From Rufibacter sediminis (GTDB taxonomy: Bacteria > Bacteroidota > Bacteroidia > Cytophagales > Hymenobacteraceae), in NCBI RefSeq assembly GCF_014269285.1, contig NZ_JACOAF010000026.1:1-64000 (forward strand): a DNA stretch of 64,000 bases, in the 5' to 3' direction. The position numbers and the translations under genes were made by a program. Positions 51,205 through 59,403 of the stretch are shown here, piece after piece (position 1 is the stretch's first letter; each line of letters opens with the position of its first letter). The notes beneath the pieces were generated by a model. It saw only the letters and a list, made by a program, of their open reading frames with translations. It did not search any database and had not been told where the DNA came from.

Positions 51205-51530
51205 AAGGTTGGTCTGTTTCAATGTTTCCGTCACCGGCCCGGCCTCTGTTTACCAGTTTCTGTTCTTGTACAAGGCAGGTAGATTGCAGCACGAGCAGGC
51301 GCTTTCTTTCCTTACGGTTTCTCTCTTAAATGGCTCTCCCTGTTCTTGCCACCGGTGAACTTTTGCAGAGGAGAACTTTTGGTTTAGCGGCATTTTCAGG
51401 AAAACGGGCTTAAAACGGAAGGACGAAGTTTTCACGCTTTGCTGTTTTACGCCTCTTTTTGGGAAAACAGCCGCTAAACGTAGGGTAGGCAGTAACTCAG
51501 TTTCGGGGAGAAAGCGCTATCTTTGCAGGA
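51205..51530. repeat. gene-free stretch before rnpB
   Basis: Two dispersed palindromes (about 51385-51420 and 51441-51481, the latter with GCTGTTTTACGCCTC) and the rnpB promoter. No gene was recognised. Confidence 0.55.
51518..51525 (+). promoter_or_regulatory. rnpB promoter, -7 element
   Basis: TATCTTTG is an exact TAnnTTTG match that ends 5 bases before the first base of helix P1. Confidence 0.65.
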
Positions 51531-51989
51531 AATCAGTGAGCCGGCTTATCGCTGCGCCTTCGGGCGGGGAGGAAAGTCCGGGCAACGCAGAGCATCCTGC
51601 TTCCTAACGGGAAGGCACCTGGCGGGCGACGGCCAGGTGACAGCCAGTGCCACAGAAAAGTACCGCCCAGTTTAGTTGTTGGTCATTAGTTTTTAGTTGT
51701 CAGTTTTTCTGATAACCAACAACTATCAACTGATAACTAGTATTGGGTAAGGGTGAAAAGGTGCGGTAAGAGCGCACCAGCGGCTAGGCGACTAGTCCGG
51801 CTGGGTAAACCTCAGGAGTTGAAAGACCAAATAGGCTGACAGCGCCTCGCCTTCGGGCGGAGCTAAGGACTGCTCGTCCGATGTCAGTGGGTAGGTTGAT
51901 GGAGCCCCTCCGTGAGGACGGGCCTAGATAAATGATAAGCCATCTGCCATCTGGCGGAGGACAAAACCCGGCTTACAGGCTCATTGATT
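51531..51989 (+). ncRNA. rnpB: RNase P RNA (class A)
   Basis: Catalytic RNA that matures tRNA 5' ends. P1 is formed by AATCAGTGAGCC (51531-51542) and GGCTCATTGATT (51978-51989). Universal blocks are all present: GAGGAAAGTCCGGGC, CACAGAAAAGTACCGCC, GGGTAAGGGTGAAAAGGTGC, GGTAAGAGCGCACCAGC, AAACCTCAGG, AGACCAAATAGG, TAGATAAATGATAAG and ACAAAACCCGGCTTA. Between ACCGCC and GGGTAAGGG, where helix P12 belongs, lies a 70-base block of TTAGTTGT/ACAACTA words that closes on itself with an 11-base stem. A T run directly after P1 serves as terminator. Confidence 0.96.
51673..51743. repeat. simple-word repeat forming the P12 helix of rnpB
   Basis: TAGTTGTTGGT (51673-51683) pairs with 51715-51725; the loop contains TAGTTTTTAGTTGTC, and ATCAACTGATAACTAG follows. 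The composition is unlike the GC-rich RNA around it and like the dispersed word repeats of Bacteroidetes intergenic regions. Confidence 0.65.
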
Positions 51990-52027
51990 TTTTTATTTTC
52001 CGCTGTCCTTCCTCCTCTTCTTTTCTT

Positions 52028-52058
52028 CCTGTTTTCTAAAAGAAACCTGTAAAACGGG
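52028..52058. repeat. dispersed palindrome
   Basis: CTGTTTTCTAAAAG ... CTGTAAAACGG, a shortened copy downstream of rnpB. Confidence 0.45.
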
Positions 52059-52180
52059 CAAAAAAACTTTACGTGGTGCGTATATAGGCATCGGTCTCCC
52101 CTTTTTGCGGGAGCAGGCGGCGCAGCTTACTTCTGAAGAGCGGCGCAACTGAACGCATCTATCCACCAGAAGTACTTGCC

Positions 52181-53074
52181 ATGCTTATACACTCCAGAAT
52201 CCCGCTTCGCTACGTCTTCAAAAAGTTGAAAGAAGATGCGTTGGTGATCATATTGATCGGGTTAGCGGTCCATTACATCTCCGCGTATTACATCAACAGA
52301 ATCCCGCAGATGCCCAGCAACATCCCCGCTTTTCTGGGTACGGCCATCTCGGTGCTGCTGTCTTTCAAAATGAGCCAGTCGTATGACCGATGGTGGGAAG
52401 CCCGGAAAGTGTGGGGCGCCATTGTGAACGATTCCCGGAGCTTTGTGCTTCAGCTTCAATCATTTGTCAAGGAAAGCACCAACCCTATGGTGAAAACGCT
52501 GGCCTACCGCCAGATGGCCTGGTGCTACTCGCTGGGCCAGACGCTGCGGGGGTTAGATCCCTTGGAGGGTTTGGAGGCTTTTCTGCCCGCCAGCGAACTC
52601 CAGCACCTGGCTACCCACAAAAACAAACCGCTGGCCATCATCCAACTGAATGCGCAGGATATCAAAAACCTCATCCGGCGGGAGGAGCTGGATGCTTACC
52701 GGCACGTGCAGCTAGACGCCACGCTGGTACGGCTAGTGGAATCCATGGGCAAGGCCGAACGGATCAACGGAACCGTTTTCCCGGTCACGTACCGGGTGTT
52801 CCTGCATTTTGCCATTTACCTGTTTGTGATCACGCTTTCCTTCTCCCTGAGCGAGATACCGCTGATCTTTGAGTTGCCCCTGCTGGTGGTTCTTTCGTCG
52901 GTGTTCTTTCTGCTGGAGAAAACGGCTTACCACCTGCAAGACCCCTTCCGGAACCGGCCCAGCGACACCTCGGTGACCGCTATCGCCAGAACCATTGAAA
53001 TCAACCTCAGACAATTGCTCAACGAAACAGACCTCCCGCAGCCCGTTCAGCCGAATGGTTTTTATATACTGTAA
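52181..53074 (+). CDS. bestrophin-family membrane protein (UPF0187)
   Basis: 297 residues. IPLRYVFKKLKEDALVIILIG at the start and FLGTAISVLLSFKMSQSYDRWWEARKVWG are the bestrophin/YneE signature; further membrane helices lie near 215-260. Bacterial members form pentameric ion channels in the inner membrane, some cation-selective. C-terminal NRPSDTSVTAIARTIEINL is also conserved. It is a monocistronic gene between rnpB and the START gene; the ion and physiological role are not evident. Confidence 0.9.
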   Translation: MLIHSRIPLRYVFKKLKEDALVIILIGLAVHYISAYYINRIPQMPSNIPAFLGTAISVLLSFKMSQSYDRWWEARKVWGAIVNDSRSFVLQLQSFVKESTNPMVKTLAYRQMAWCYSLGQTLRGLDPLEGLEAFLPASELQHLATHKNKPLAIIQLNAQDIKNLIRREELDAYRHVQLDATLVRLVESMGKAERINGTVFPVTYRVFLHFAIYLFVITLSFSLSEIPLIFELPLLVVLSSVFFLLEKTAYHLQDPFRNRPSDTSVTAIARTIEINLRQLLNETDLPQPVQPNGFYIL

Positions 53075-53135
53075 ATCCCTGTTCTTCCGTCGTGTGTTTT
53101 GATGATAATTAAGTCGAGGTCAAAAGCTGGAGCCC

Positions 53136-53178
53136 AGGCGTTTTAAGAGTGTTTTCCTGATTTTACTCGTAAAACGGA
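53136..53178. repeat. dispersed palindrome downstream of the bestrophin gene
   Basis: GGCGTTTTAAGAGTGTTTTC is followed by a right arm ACTCGTAAAACGG. Confidence 0.55.
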
Positions 53179-53342
53179 TTATGAGGAGAAGCACCTCGGC
53201 CAAGGAAAACGGCGGATAATTGATGTAATAATATCCAGCACTCGGCTTGTTTTGCTTAAAAGAGAATCCGCATTGGGCAATAAAAAGGCTGAGGGGAGGT
53301 TTTTGTTGGGAGATGGCGAGAGGTGAGTTGAAATAGAAGTTA

Positions 53343-53984
53343 ATGAAACGCATAAAGTTATTGGCAGTTCTGGTGGTCTTGTGGGGCCTGGTCATGGCAC
53401 CGGCATTGGCCCAGGGAAAATGGGAACTGCAGAAAAACGAAGACGGCATTGAAGTGTACACCCGTAAGGTGAAAGACACGCAGTTCAAGGAAATACGGGT
53501 AGTCTGTGATCTGCCGGGCACGCCCAACGACCTCTTTTCCCTCCTGAAAGACGTAGAGCACCATTCTGACTGGGTGTACCTGAACCGGAAAACCAAGCTG
53601 ATCAAGCGCAAAAGCGAGCACCGGCTCCTCTACTACACCGAGGCAGACATGCCCTGGCCCCTGACCGACAGAGACATGGTGGTGGAAGCGGTTTTCATGC
53701 CGGCATACAAGCCGAACGTAGCTCGGGTGGAAGTAAAGAGCGTGACGAGTATAGTCTCCGAAAAGCCGGGGTTTGTCAGGATACCGTATTCCTTGGCCGT
53801 GTGGGACATCAGCCCCGTTTCAGGAGGCAGGACGAAGATAGACTATACCTTCAGGGTGAATCCGGGCGGCGCTATCCCGGCCTGGATGGTGAATGCCACC
53901 GTGGCCATCGGGCCGGTGAAAACCTTCCAGAACCTGAGAAATGCCTTGACGCAAAGGCAGAAGGAGCCTTCTTTAACTCCATAG
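53343..53984 (+). CDS. exported START-domain protein
   Basis: 213 residues. A signal peptide (LLAVLVVLWGLVMAPALA, cleavage near residue 24) is followed by one START/SRPBCC domain: WELQKNEDGIEVYTRKV, LLKDVEHHSDWVY, ADMPWPLTDRDMV and a long C-terminal helix PVKTFQNLRNALTQ. The fold forms a cavity for a hydrophobic ligand; exported bacterial members probably bind lipids in the periplasm. The ligand is unknown. A dispersed palindrome (53997-54034) follows the stop. Confidence 0.88.
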   Translation: MKRIKLLAVLVVLWGLVMAPALAQGKWELQKNEDGIEVYTRKVKDTQFKEIRVVCDLPGTPNDLFSLLKDVEHHSDWVYLNRKTKLIKRKSEHRLLYYTEADMPWPLTDRDMVVEAVFMPAYKPNVARVEVKSVTSIVSEKPGFVRIPYSLAVWDISPVSGGRTKIDYTFRVNPGGAIPAWMVNATVAIGPVKTFQNLRNALTQRQKEPSLTP

Positions 53985-53996
53985 CCCCTCCTGCTG

Positions 53997-54034
53997 TTTT
54001 AGCGCTGTTTTCCTGAAAAGAGCCTTAAAACCGG
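53997..54034. terminator. palindrome after the START gene
   Basis: GTTTTAGCGCTGTTTT pairs with most of AAAAGAGCCTTAAAAC. It is one of the best matches to the family consensus in the non-extended form. Confidence 0.6.
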
Positions 54035-54135
54035 AAAAACTACTTACAAACTACTAACAACTGTTTGCTTATACCGTAAAATCCTCAAACTAACAAGTGT
54101 TTTATTAAGAATTTTAAACATTTTCAGTTAAAAGA

Positions 54136-54167
54136 TTTGGATGAGAAAATCTGACCGTGTATGTTTG
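54136..54167 (+). promoter_or_regulatory. phe operon promoter
   Basis: A -33 element TTTG (54136-54139) and a -7 element TATGTTTG (54160-54167) are separated by 20 bases, an exact fit to the Bacteroidetes primary sigma consensus. Transcription should start near 54174, giving a leader of about 145 bases before the pheA ATG. Confidence 0.7.
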
Positions 54168-54187
54168 AGCATCTTTACAGCAAGACA

Positions 54188-54256
54188 ATGATTCAGCGCA
54201 ATTCTTACTTTTACGGTTTTTACTTTTTTGGACCTCAACCGGGGCTCAACAGGTAA
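54188..54256 (+). CDS. Phe/Tyr-rich leader peptide of the phe operon
   Basis: A 22-codon frame from ATG (54188) to TAA (54254-54256), too short for usual gene finding. Residues 7-14 read YFYGFYFF: seven aromatic control codons (four Phe, three Tyr) in a run of eight. It lies between the promoter and a terminator just before prephenate dehydratase, the classical layout of an amino acid attenuator such as E. coli pheL. Stalling on the aromatic codons would leave 54240-54247 free to form the antiterminator; finishing translation would cover it. Confidence 0.8.
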   Translation: MIQRNSYFYGFYFFGPQPGLNR

Positions 54257-54316
54257 GACTTTGCGTTAAGAAAACAATAAGAAACCTTAGAGCCCCGCCA
54301 AAAGCGGGGCTTTTTT
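54240..54316 (+). promoter_or_regulatory. phe operon attenuator (terminator/antiterminator)
   Basis: Terminator: AGCCCCGC (54291-54298) with GCGGGGCT (54304-54311), loop of five, then TTTTTT, ending 5 bases before the pheA ATG. Antiterminator: CGGGGCTC (54240-54247) is the exact complement of GAGCCCCG (54290-54297), so the two structures exclude each other. The free 5' arm begins 10 bases after the last aromatic codon of the leader peptide. Confidence 0.82.
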
Positions 54317-54320
54317 CATT

Positions 54321-55214
54321 ATGACCAGAGCCTTAAAAATCGCCATCCAGGGAGGCCCCGCCTCTTTCCATGAAACTGCCGCCAAAGAACTGTTCCCGGC
54401 GTCTACCATCAGCACGCTTTCCTGCGCCTCCTTCCCCGAGCTGTGCGAAGCCTTGCAGTCGGGCCTGGTAGACTTTGCGGTCATGGCCGTACAGAATTCC
54501 CTGGCGGGCCCGCTGTTGCCCAACTACGGCATGATGGACCAGTACAAACTTTCTGTGCTGGCAGAGCGGTGGCTGCTGTTAGATCAAACCCTGATGGCCT
54601 TACCCGGCCAGAAAATGGAAGACATTCAGGAAATCTGGTCCCACCCCATTGCCCTGCTGCAGTGCTGTGATTACCTCAACAGCCAGCCCCAGGTCAGCAC
54701 CAAAGAAACCTCTGATACCGCAGACACCGCCCGGATGATCAAGGAAGGCCAGATCTCGGGCGTGGCGGCCATCGCCAGCCGCAAAGCTGCTGAGTTGTAC
54801 GGCCTGGAGGTGCTGAATTCCAACGTGGCCAATGACACAGAGAACTACACCCGCTTTGTGGTGCTCTCCCGCGAGAAACAAACCAATACCGCCAACAAAG
54901 CTACGCTGCTCCTGCCCTATCCGGTGGTGAAATTCTCCTTAGAGAACCTGCTGGGGCAACTAAACCAGGGCACGCTGGAATTAACCATGCTGCAGCCGCT
55001 GCCGTCGGTGAACCCCGGCCAACCCCAGGAGTGGGTGCTGGAACTGGAAGGCAACAAAGCTTCCTGCATTACGCAGGCGCTGGCCGCCCTCTCCTCGGTG
55101 GCGCCTTCTTACAAGGTGCTGGGCCTGTATCCCAAAGCTGAGGCACCGCTTCCGCAGGATCGGCAGGCAGGTTGTCTGTCTCCTATTCTCACCGAACAAA
55201 CTGAACTGGTATGA
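54321..55214 (+). CDS. pheA: prephenate dehydratase
   Basis: 297 residues. It converts prephenate to phenylpyruvate, the Phe-specific step. IAIQGGPASFHETAA opens the periplasmic-binding-like fold; SLVDFAVMAVQNSLAGP-type sequence (here GLVDFAVMAVQNSLAGP) and NDTENYTRFVVL carry the family's catalytic Thr motif (TRF). The C-terminal ACT domain (about 200-280) is divergent; the usual GALxxALxxF and ESRP feedback motifs are not recognisable (LENLLGQLNQG in their place), so Phe feedback may be weak and control may rest more on the attenuator. It overlaps the aminotransferase gene by ATGA. Confidence 0.94.
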   Translation: MTRALKIAIQGGPASFHETAAKELFPASTISTLSCASFPELCEALQSGLVDFAVMAVQNSLAGPLLPNYGMMDQYKLSVLAERWLLLDQTLMALPGQKMEDIQEIWSHPIALLQCCDYLNSQPQVSTKETSDTADTARMIKEGQISGVAAIASRKAAELYGLEVLNSNVANDTENYTRFVVLSREKQTNTANKATLLLPYPVVKFSLENLLGQLNQGTLELTMLQPLPSVNPGQPQEWVLELEGNKASCITQALAALSSVAPSYKVLGLYPKAEAPLPQDRQAGCLSPILTEQTELV

Positions 55215-56404
55215 TTATCTCCAGCGCCCAACGATTAGAGCACGTGCAGGAGTACTACTTCTCCCGCAAGCTGGCCGAAGTTCGGGCCTTAAACGCCCAG
55301 GGCCGCAACATCATCAACCTGGGCATCGGGGACCCCGACATGCCCCCTTCCGAGGAAACCATAAATGCGTTGGTTTCCACCAGCCGCCAGCCGGGGGTGC
55401 ACGGCTATCAGCCGTACAACTCCATTGCGCCGCTTCGTCAGGCCATTGCCAAATGGTACCAGCGCACCTACGCCGTGGAGCTGGACCCCGACCAGGAGAT
55501 TCTTCCCCTGATGGGCTCTAAGGAAGGTATTTTCCACGTGTCCATGGCGTTCCTGAACCCCGGCGACAAAGTGCTGGTGCCTAACCCCGGCTATCCGGCC
55601 TACGCCGCGGCCGCGAAACTGGTGGGCGCTGAACCAGTCTACTATACCCTGAAGGAGGAAAATGGCTGGCTCCCTGATTTTCAGGAACTGGAAAACCTGC
55701 TGCAAACCGGAGACGTGAAGCTGATGTGGGTGAACTATCCGCACATGCCCACCGGAACCCAGGCCACCGCGGAGGTGCTGCAGAAACTGGTGCAACTGGC
55801 CCTTACCCACAAGTTTCTGCTGGCCAATGACAACCCCTACAGCCTGGTGCTTCCCCACGGGAAACCGCTTAGCTTGCTCGCGCTGCCGCAGGCCAAAGAG
55901 TGCTGCCTGGAGTTTAACTCGCTCAGCAAATCCCACAACATGGCGGGTTGGCGCGTGGGCATGGTCTTGGGCCGCCAGGATTACCTGCAATGCGTGCTGC
56001 GCGTGAAAAGCAACTTGGACTCGGGTATGTTTCTGCCGGTGCAGCACGCCGCCATCCAGGCGCTGTCTAATTCAGATGATTGGCACGAGGCCCGCAACGC
56101 CGTTTATGCCCAACGAAGACAGAAAGTGTATGAACTGCTGGAGCTCCTGGGGTGTTCCTACCAAGAGAATGCGGTGGGCATGTTTGTCTGGGCAAAAGTA
56201 CCGCAGCAGGTCACCGATGTGGAGGCCTACTTAGACGAAATACTCTACGAAGCGGGGGTTTTCCTGACCCCCGGTAAAATATTCGGAACCCAAGGCGAGC
56301 GTTACTTAAGAATTTCCCTCTGCCTCCCCGAAGACAAGATTGAAGAAGCAACAAACAGAATCTCAAAACATTTAACCTCGGCCAAAACCGAAATCTCCTT
56401 ATGA
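55211..56404 (+). CDS. class I/II aminotransferase
   Basis: 397-residue fold-type I PLP enzyme. PLP lysine Lys240 is in SLSKSHNMAG, the cofactor-binding Asp/Tyr lie in LLANDNPYSL, and the carboxylate Arg is in RYLRISLC. It resembles the LL-diaminopimelate/aspartate aminotransferase group. Its position between pheA and the DAHP synthase-chorismate mutase, with 4-base overlaps on both sides, points to transamination of phenylpyruvate and 4-hydroxyphenylpyruvate or prephenate; that is inference from the operon. Confidence 0.92.
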   Translation: MIISSAQRLEHVQEYYFSRKLAEVRALNAQGRNIINLGIGDPDMPPSEETINALVSTSRQPGVHGYQPYNSIAPLRQAIAKWYQRTYAVELDPDQEILPLMGSKEGIFHVSMAFLNPGDKVLVPNPGYPAYAAAAKLVGAEPVYYTLKEENGWLPDFQELENLLQTGDVKLMWVNYPHMPTGTQATAEVLQKLVQLALTHKFLLANDNPYSLVLPHGKPLSLLALPQAKECCLEFNSLSKSHNMAGWRVGMVLGRQDYLQCVLRVKSNLDSGMFLPVQHAAIQALSNSDDWHEARNAVYAQRRQKVYELLELLGCSYQENAVGMFVWAKVPQQVTDVEAYLDEILYEAGVFLTPGKIFGTQGERYLRISLCLPEDKIEEATNRISKHLTSAKTEISL

Positions 56405-57504
56405 GTACGAAGCATTTAAACCTGGCGCCTAAAACCATTTTCAAACGCGCAGACGGACAACCCTTGATCATTGCTGGTCCTTGCAGCGCTGAAAGTGAAG
56501 AACAAATGTTGGCCACGGCCCGCGGGTTGCAAGCGGTACCGGAAGTAACTATTTTCCGGGCCGGTATCTGGAAACCCCGTACGCGTCCGGGTGCTTTCGA
56601 GGGCATTGGCAAAGTGGGCTTGAAATGGCTGAAAACCGTGAAAGAGGAAACCGGCCTACTCACCGCCTGCGAGGTGGCCACCGCTGAGCACGTGAACGAC
56701 GCCCTGAAACAAGGCGTGGATGTGCTGTGGGTGGGAGCCCGTACCACCGTGAACCCGTTCTCAGTGCAGGAAATTGCCGATGCGCTGGAAGGCGTGGACG
56801 TACCGGTGCTGGTGAAAAACCCGGTAAACCCCGATCTGCAACTTTGGCTGGGTGCCCTGGAGCGCCTGAACCGCGCCGGCATCACCGATCTGGCCGCCAT
56901 CCACCGGGGCTTCTCCTCATTTGACAGCCGTCCGTACCGGAACCACCCCAAATGGAACATGGCGTACGAGTTCAAGAAACTGCTGCCCGAGATTCCGTTG
57001 ATCTGTGACCCCAGCCACATTGCCGGGAAACGCTCGCTGTTGCAGCAGATCAGCCAGGAGGCCCTGAACCTGCAGGCAGACGGCCTCATGATTGAAACCC
57101 ACTGCAACCCAGACGTAGCCCTGAGCGATGCCGCCCAGCAGGTAACCCCCGAAGGCTTGAGAGACCTGTTGGCTTCTTTGGTAGTGGAACGCGTTACCTC
57201 CTCCGTCACCCAAAACGAAGAAGAACTGAGCGAACTTCGCAACCTGATTGACTACCTGGACAACGAGTTGATCAACGTGCTGGCGCGTCGTTCATCGGTG
57301 GCCAAGCAGATTGGTATCCTCAAAAAAGAAAACAAAATGAACCTGCTGCAAACCGGCCGTTGGGAGCAGGTGATGGAGCACCGCCTGAAAGCCGCCGCCC
57401 GCGAAGGACTGGAGGAGGTATTCGTGAAAGCCATTTTCCAGGAAATTCACCAGCATTCCCTGCACGTGCAGGCCGCTGCCGAAACCACCAAAGTAGCCTT
57501 GTAA
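56401..57504 (+). CDS. bifunctional DAHP synthase / chorismate mutase
   Basis: 367 residues. An N-terminal DAHP synthase barrel without FDL domain (about 15-265: IIAGPCSAESEEQ, IWKPRTRPGAFEGIG, CEVATAEH, WVGARTTVNPFS, LVKNPVNPD, DPSHIAGKR) is fused to a C-terminal AroQ chorismate mutase (about 278-365: LRNLIDYLDNELINVLARRS, VAKQIGILKKEN). The fusion links entry to the pathway with the branch to prephenate. A tyrA (prephenate dehydrogenase), common in this operon in relatives, is absent here. A terminator follows at 57557. Confidence 0.95.
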   Translation: MSTKHLNLAPKTIFKRADGQPLIIAGPCSAESEEQMLATARGLQAVPEVTIFRAGIWKPRTRPGAFEGIGKVGLKWLKTVKEETGLLTACEVATAEHVNDALKQGVDVLWVGARTTVNPFSVQEIADALEGVDVPVLVKNPVNPDLQLWLGALERLNRAGITDLAAIHRGFSSFDSRPYRNHPKWNMAYEFKKLLPEIPLICDPSHIAGKRSLLQQISQEALNLQADGLMIETHCNPDVALSDAAQQVTPEGLRDLLASLVVERVTSSVTQNEEELSELRNLIDYLDNELINVLARRSSVAKQIGILKKENKMNLLQTGRWEQVMEHRLKAAAREGLEEVFVKAIFQEIHQHSLHVQAAAETTKVAL

Positions 57505-57516
57505 CCCTCTCCTGAT

Positions 57517-57595
57517 ATTGGGCCGTTTTCCTGAGAAGGGCCTCAAAACACACCCCAGATAACCCCGGCCCTTCAGGTCGGGGTTATCTGTTTTT
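57517..57595 (+). terminator. phe operon terminator
   Basis: A dispersed palindrome remnant (57517-57552) is followed by the stem AGATAACCCCG (57557-57567) with 57579-57589 and GTTTTT. Confidence 0.8.
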
Positions 57596-58515
57596 GCCTA
57601 TGTGAACAAATGATCTTTCTGCGTGTGTCCACTAAGATCAAACCTCTCCCCTCAGCACTTTCGAATATGGCACACCTAGATATGGCACAACTTAAACATT
57701 GCTTCCGCTGATGAGTGAATCTTTAAGAGACACAGTCATTTCAATAGTAACTCGCTTATTTCTAAACCATTTATTGGAAAAAACATCGAAAACAAATCAT
57801 ACCCCATTCGGCTACATTCTATTCTAAAGGAAAGGAAAAGCAGAACGAGGTGAGGAATTGACGTAGTGCGTTTCAGAAGCCTGATGTAGTAATGTTGTAG
57901 CATCATGCCACCTTCCAACCAGCGGTGAAGAGTACCTTTGATTAAAGAAAAAGTAAATTGCTTTCTACCATTAGGCTGACTTCAATTGACCACGACCAAC
58001 CAGACTTAGCTTTGAAGAAGCGATGATCTTGAAATAAATTTCCTGAATCTGTTTAGTATGGAACAAGATTAGGAAAACATGAATAGAGAACCTTCGCCCT
58101 TGCATGAATAGAGAACCTTCGCCCTTGCATGAATAGAGAACCTTCGCCCTTGTTGGTGTTCTCACCAACAAGCAAGACACAGGTGCCTTTCAGTTAGCAG
58201 GTGAAAACTTAAGCTTTAAAGAAACAGATTACAAGAGTAGTATAAATAGGATTATAGGATTAGGTAAAAAGAAGGCTCCTCTTGGGAGCTTTCTTTTTTG
58301 CAGGTGGTTTTAAGCCTGTTTTCAGAAAACGAGCTTAAAACGGGAAAGGCCTTCTAACCCTACACTCGGGCAGATTTAACGCTACGTTCACCCGAACGTT
58401 TTTCCCCGGCAAGCACCAGTTGGGCATTCCTTGCCTCCAAAACAAAACCCCTCGCCTGTCGTTTTAACTAGTCACGGCAACAGCCGGAGTTTGTACACGA
58501 AAAGAGGAAAGAGCG
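57596..58515. repeat. gene-free stretch with a 25-base tandem repeat
   Basis: About 0.9 kb without a convincing gene. It holds three head-to-tail copies of a 25-base unit beginning ATGAATAGAGAACCTTCGCC (about 58079-58152). The last copy runs into the hairpin TTGTTGGTGTTCTCACCAAC also found at 275. A small hairpin with T run (about 58267-58298) and a dispersed palindrome (58306-58343) follow. Confidence 0.65.
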
Positions 58516-59403
58516 ATGAACTACAGCGGGAATGAACAGACAGGCCAGGTTACTGGCGCGGCACCGGAGCAGAGGATAACATCGGGGCAGCCCACCTATG
58601 ACATTGCCCAGATCATGGGCGGCATTTACGGCGAAGGCATCATCGGGTTGAAAGGCGCTTTTAGCCGCGACTGGGCGCATCAACTTCACCAGGACATTCT
58701 GGCGCTGTACGCGGAGGCGCTGCAGCGACCCGGTGGAGCGGTGGGCCGAGGCCCCAAACGGCATTACGTAGAGATTCACCCCGAAAACATCAGAGTCTTT
58801 CTGGAGCTGGTCACGCACCCGTGGGTGACCACCGTGTGCGAGGCCGTGCTGGGACCCGACTATAAGATTGTGGAGATCGGGTTTGACGTGCCCAATCCGG
58901 GGGCCATGAACCAGCCCTGGCACCGGGACTTCCCCGCGCCCGAAGAAACCCTGCGGGGCCGGCGCATCAACTCGCTGGCTTTCAACCTCACTACCGTGGA
59001 TGTGCAGGAAGACATGGGGCCTTTTGAGATTGCGCCCGGCACTCAGTGGGATTATCCGGAAGGCTTTGAGCACGGCATGTTTCCGCCGAAGTCAGCTTAC
59101 GCCCGCTACGAAGAGCGGGCGCAGCGCAAGATGCCGCAGATGGGCGACATCTCGGCGCGCTCGGCACTCACCATCCACCGGGGCACGGCCAACCACTCAG
59201 ACAAAGCCCGTCCGGCGCTGGTGCTGGGCGTGGATGCGCCGGGTGGCATCAATGCCGAACGCCACGACCTGCAGATTTCACGGGCCTTTTATGAAAAACT
59301 GCCCCAAAACGTCCGGCAGCACCTCACCTACCGGCTGGTGGATTCGCTGGAACCCATCGTGCAGGCGCACACCATTGAGGGGCTTATCATGGGCGAAGCG
59401 TAG
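58516..59403 (+). CDS. phytanoyl-CoA dioxygenase (PhyH) family protein
   Basis: 295 residues. Fe(II)/2-oxoglutarate oxygenase fold with the HxD pair WHRDF (His136, Asp138). The distal His is in the LTIHRGTANHSDKARPALVLG block (His221 or His228), with a following Arg for 2-oxoglutarate. Members hydroxylate varied small substrates or lipids; this one cannot be assigned. No signal peptide. It is a single gene with a clear terminator. Confidence 0.85.
   Translation: MNYSGNEQTGQVTGAAPEQRITSGQPTYDIAQIMGGIYGEGIIGLKGAFSRDWAHQLHQDILALYAEALQRPGGAVGRGPKRHYVEIHPENIRVFLELVTHPWVTTVCEAVLGPDYKIVEIGFDVPNPGAMNQPWHRDFPAPEETLRGRRINSLAFNLTTVDVQEDMGPFEIAPGTQWDYPEGFEHGMFPPKSAYARYEERAQRKMPQMGDISARSALTIHRGTANHSDKARPALVLGVDAPGGINAERHDLQISRAFYEKLPQNVRQHLTYRLVDSLEPIVQAHTIEGLIMGEA

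Noticed and set aside
53120-53342. Minus-strand gene upstream of the START gene
   Set aside because: The frame continues antisense into the START gene and shows no protein-like pattern; most of the unique part is a palindrome copy and AT-rich DNA.
58079-58152. CRISPR-like direct repeats
   Set aside because: The three 25-base units abut without spacers and no cas gene is nearby; it is a plain tandem repeat.
57736-58180. Small minus-strand open frames in the long gene-free region
   Set aside because: One is made of the translated 25-base tandem repeat and the other has no start context or recognisable feature.
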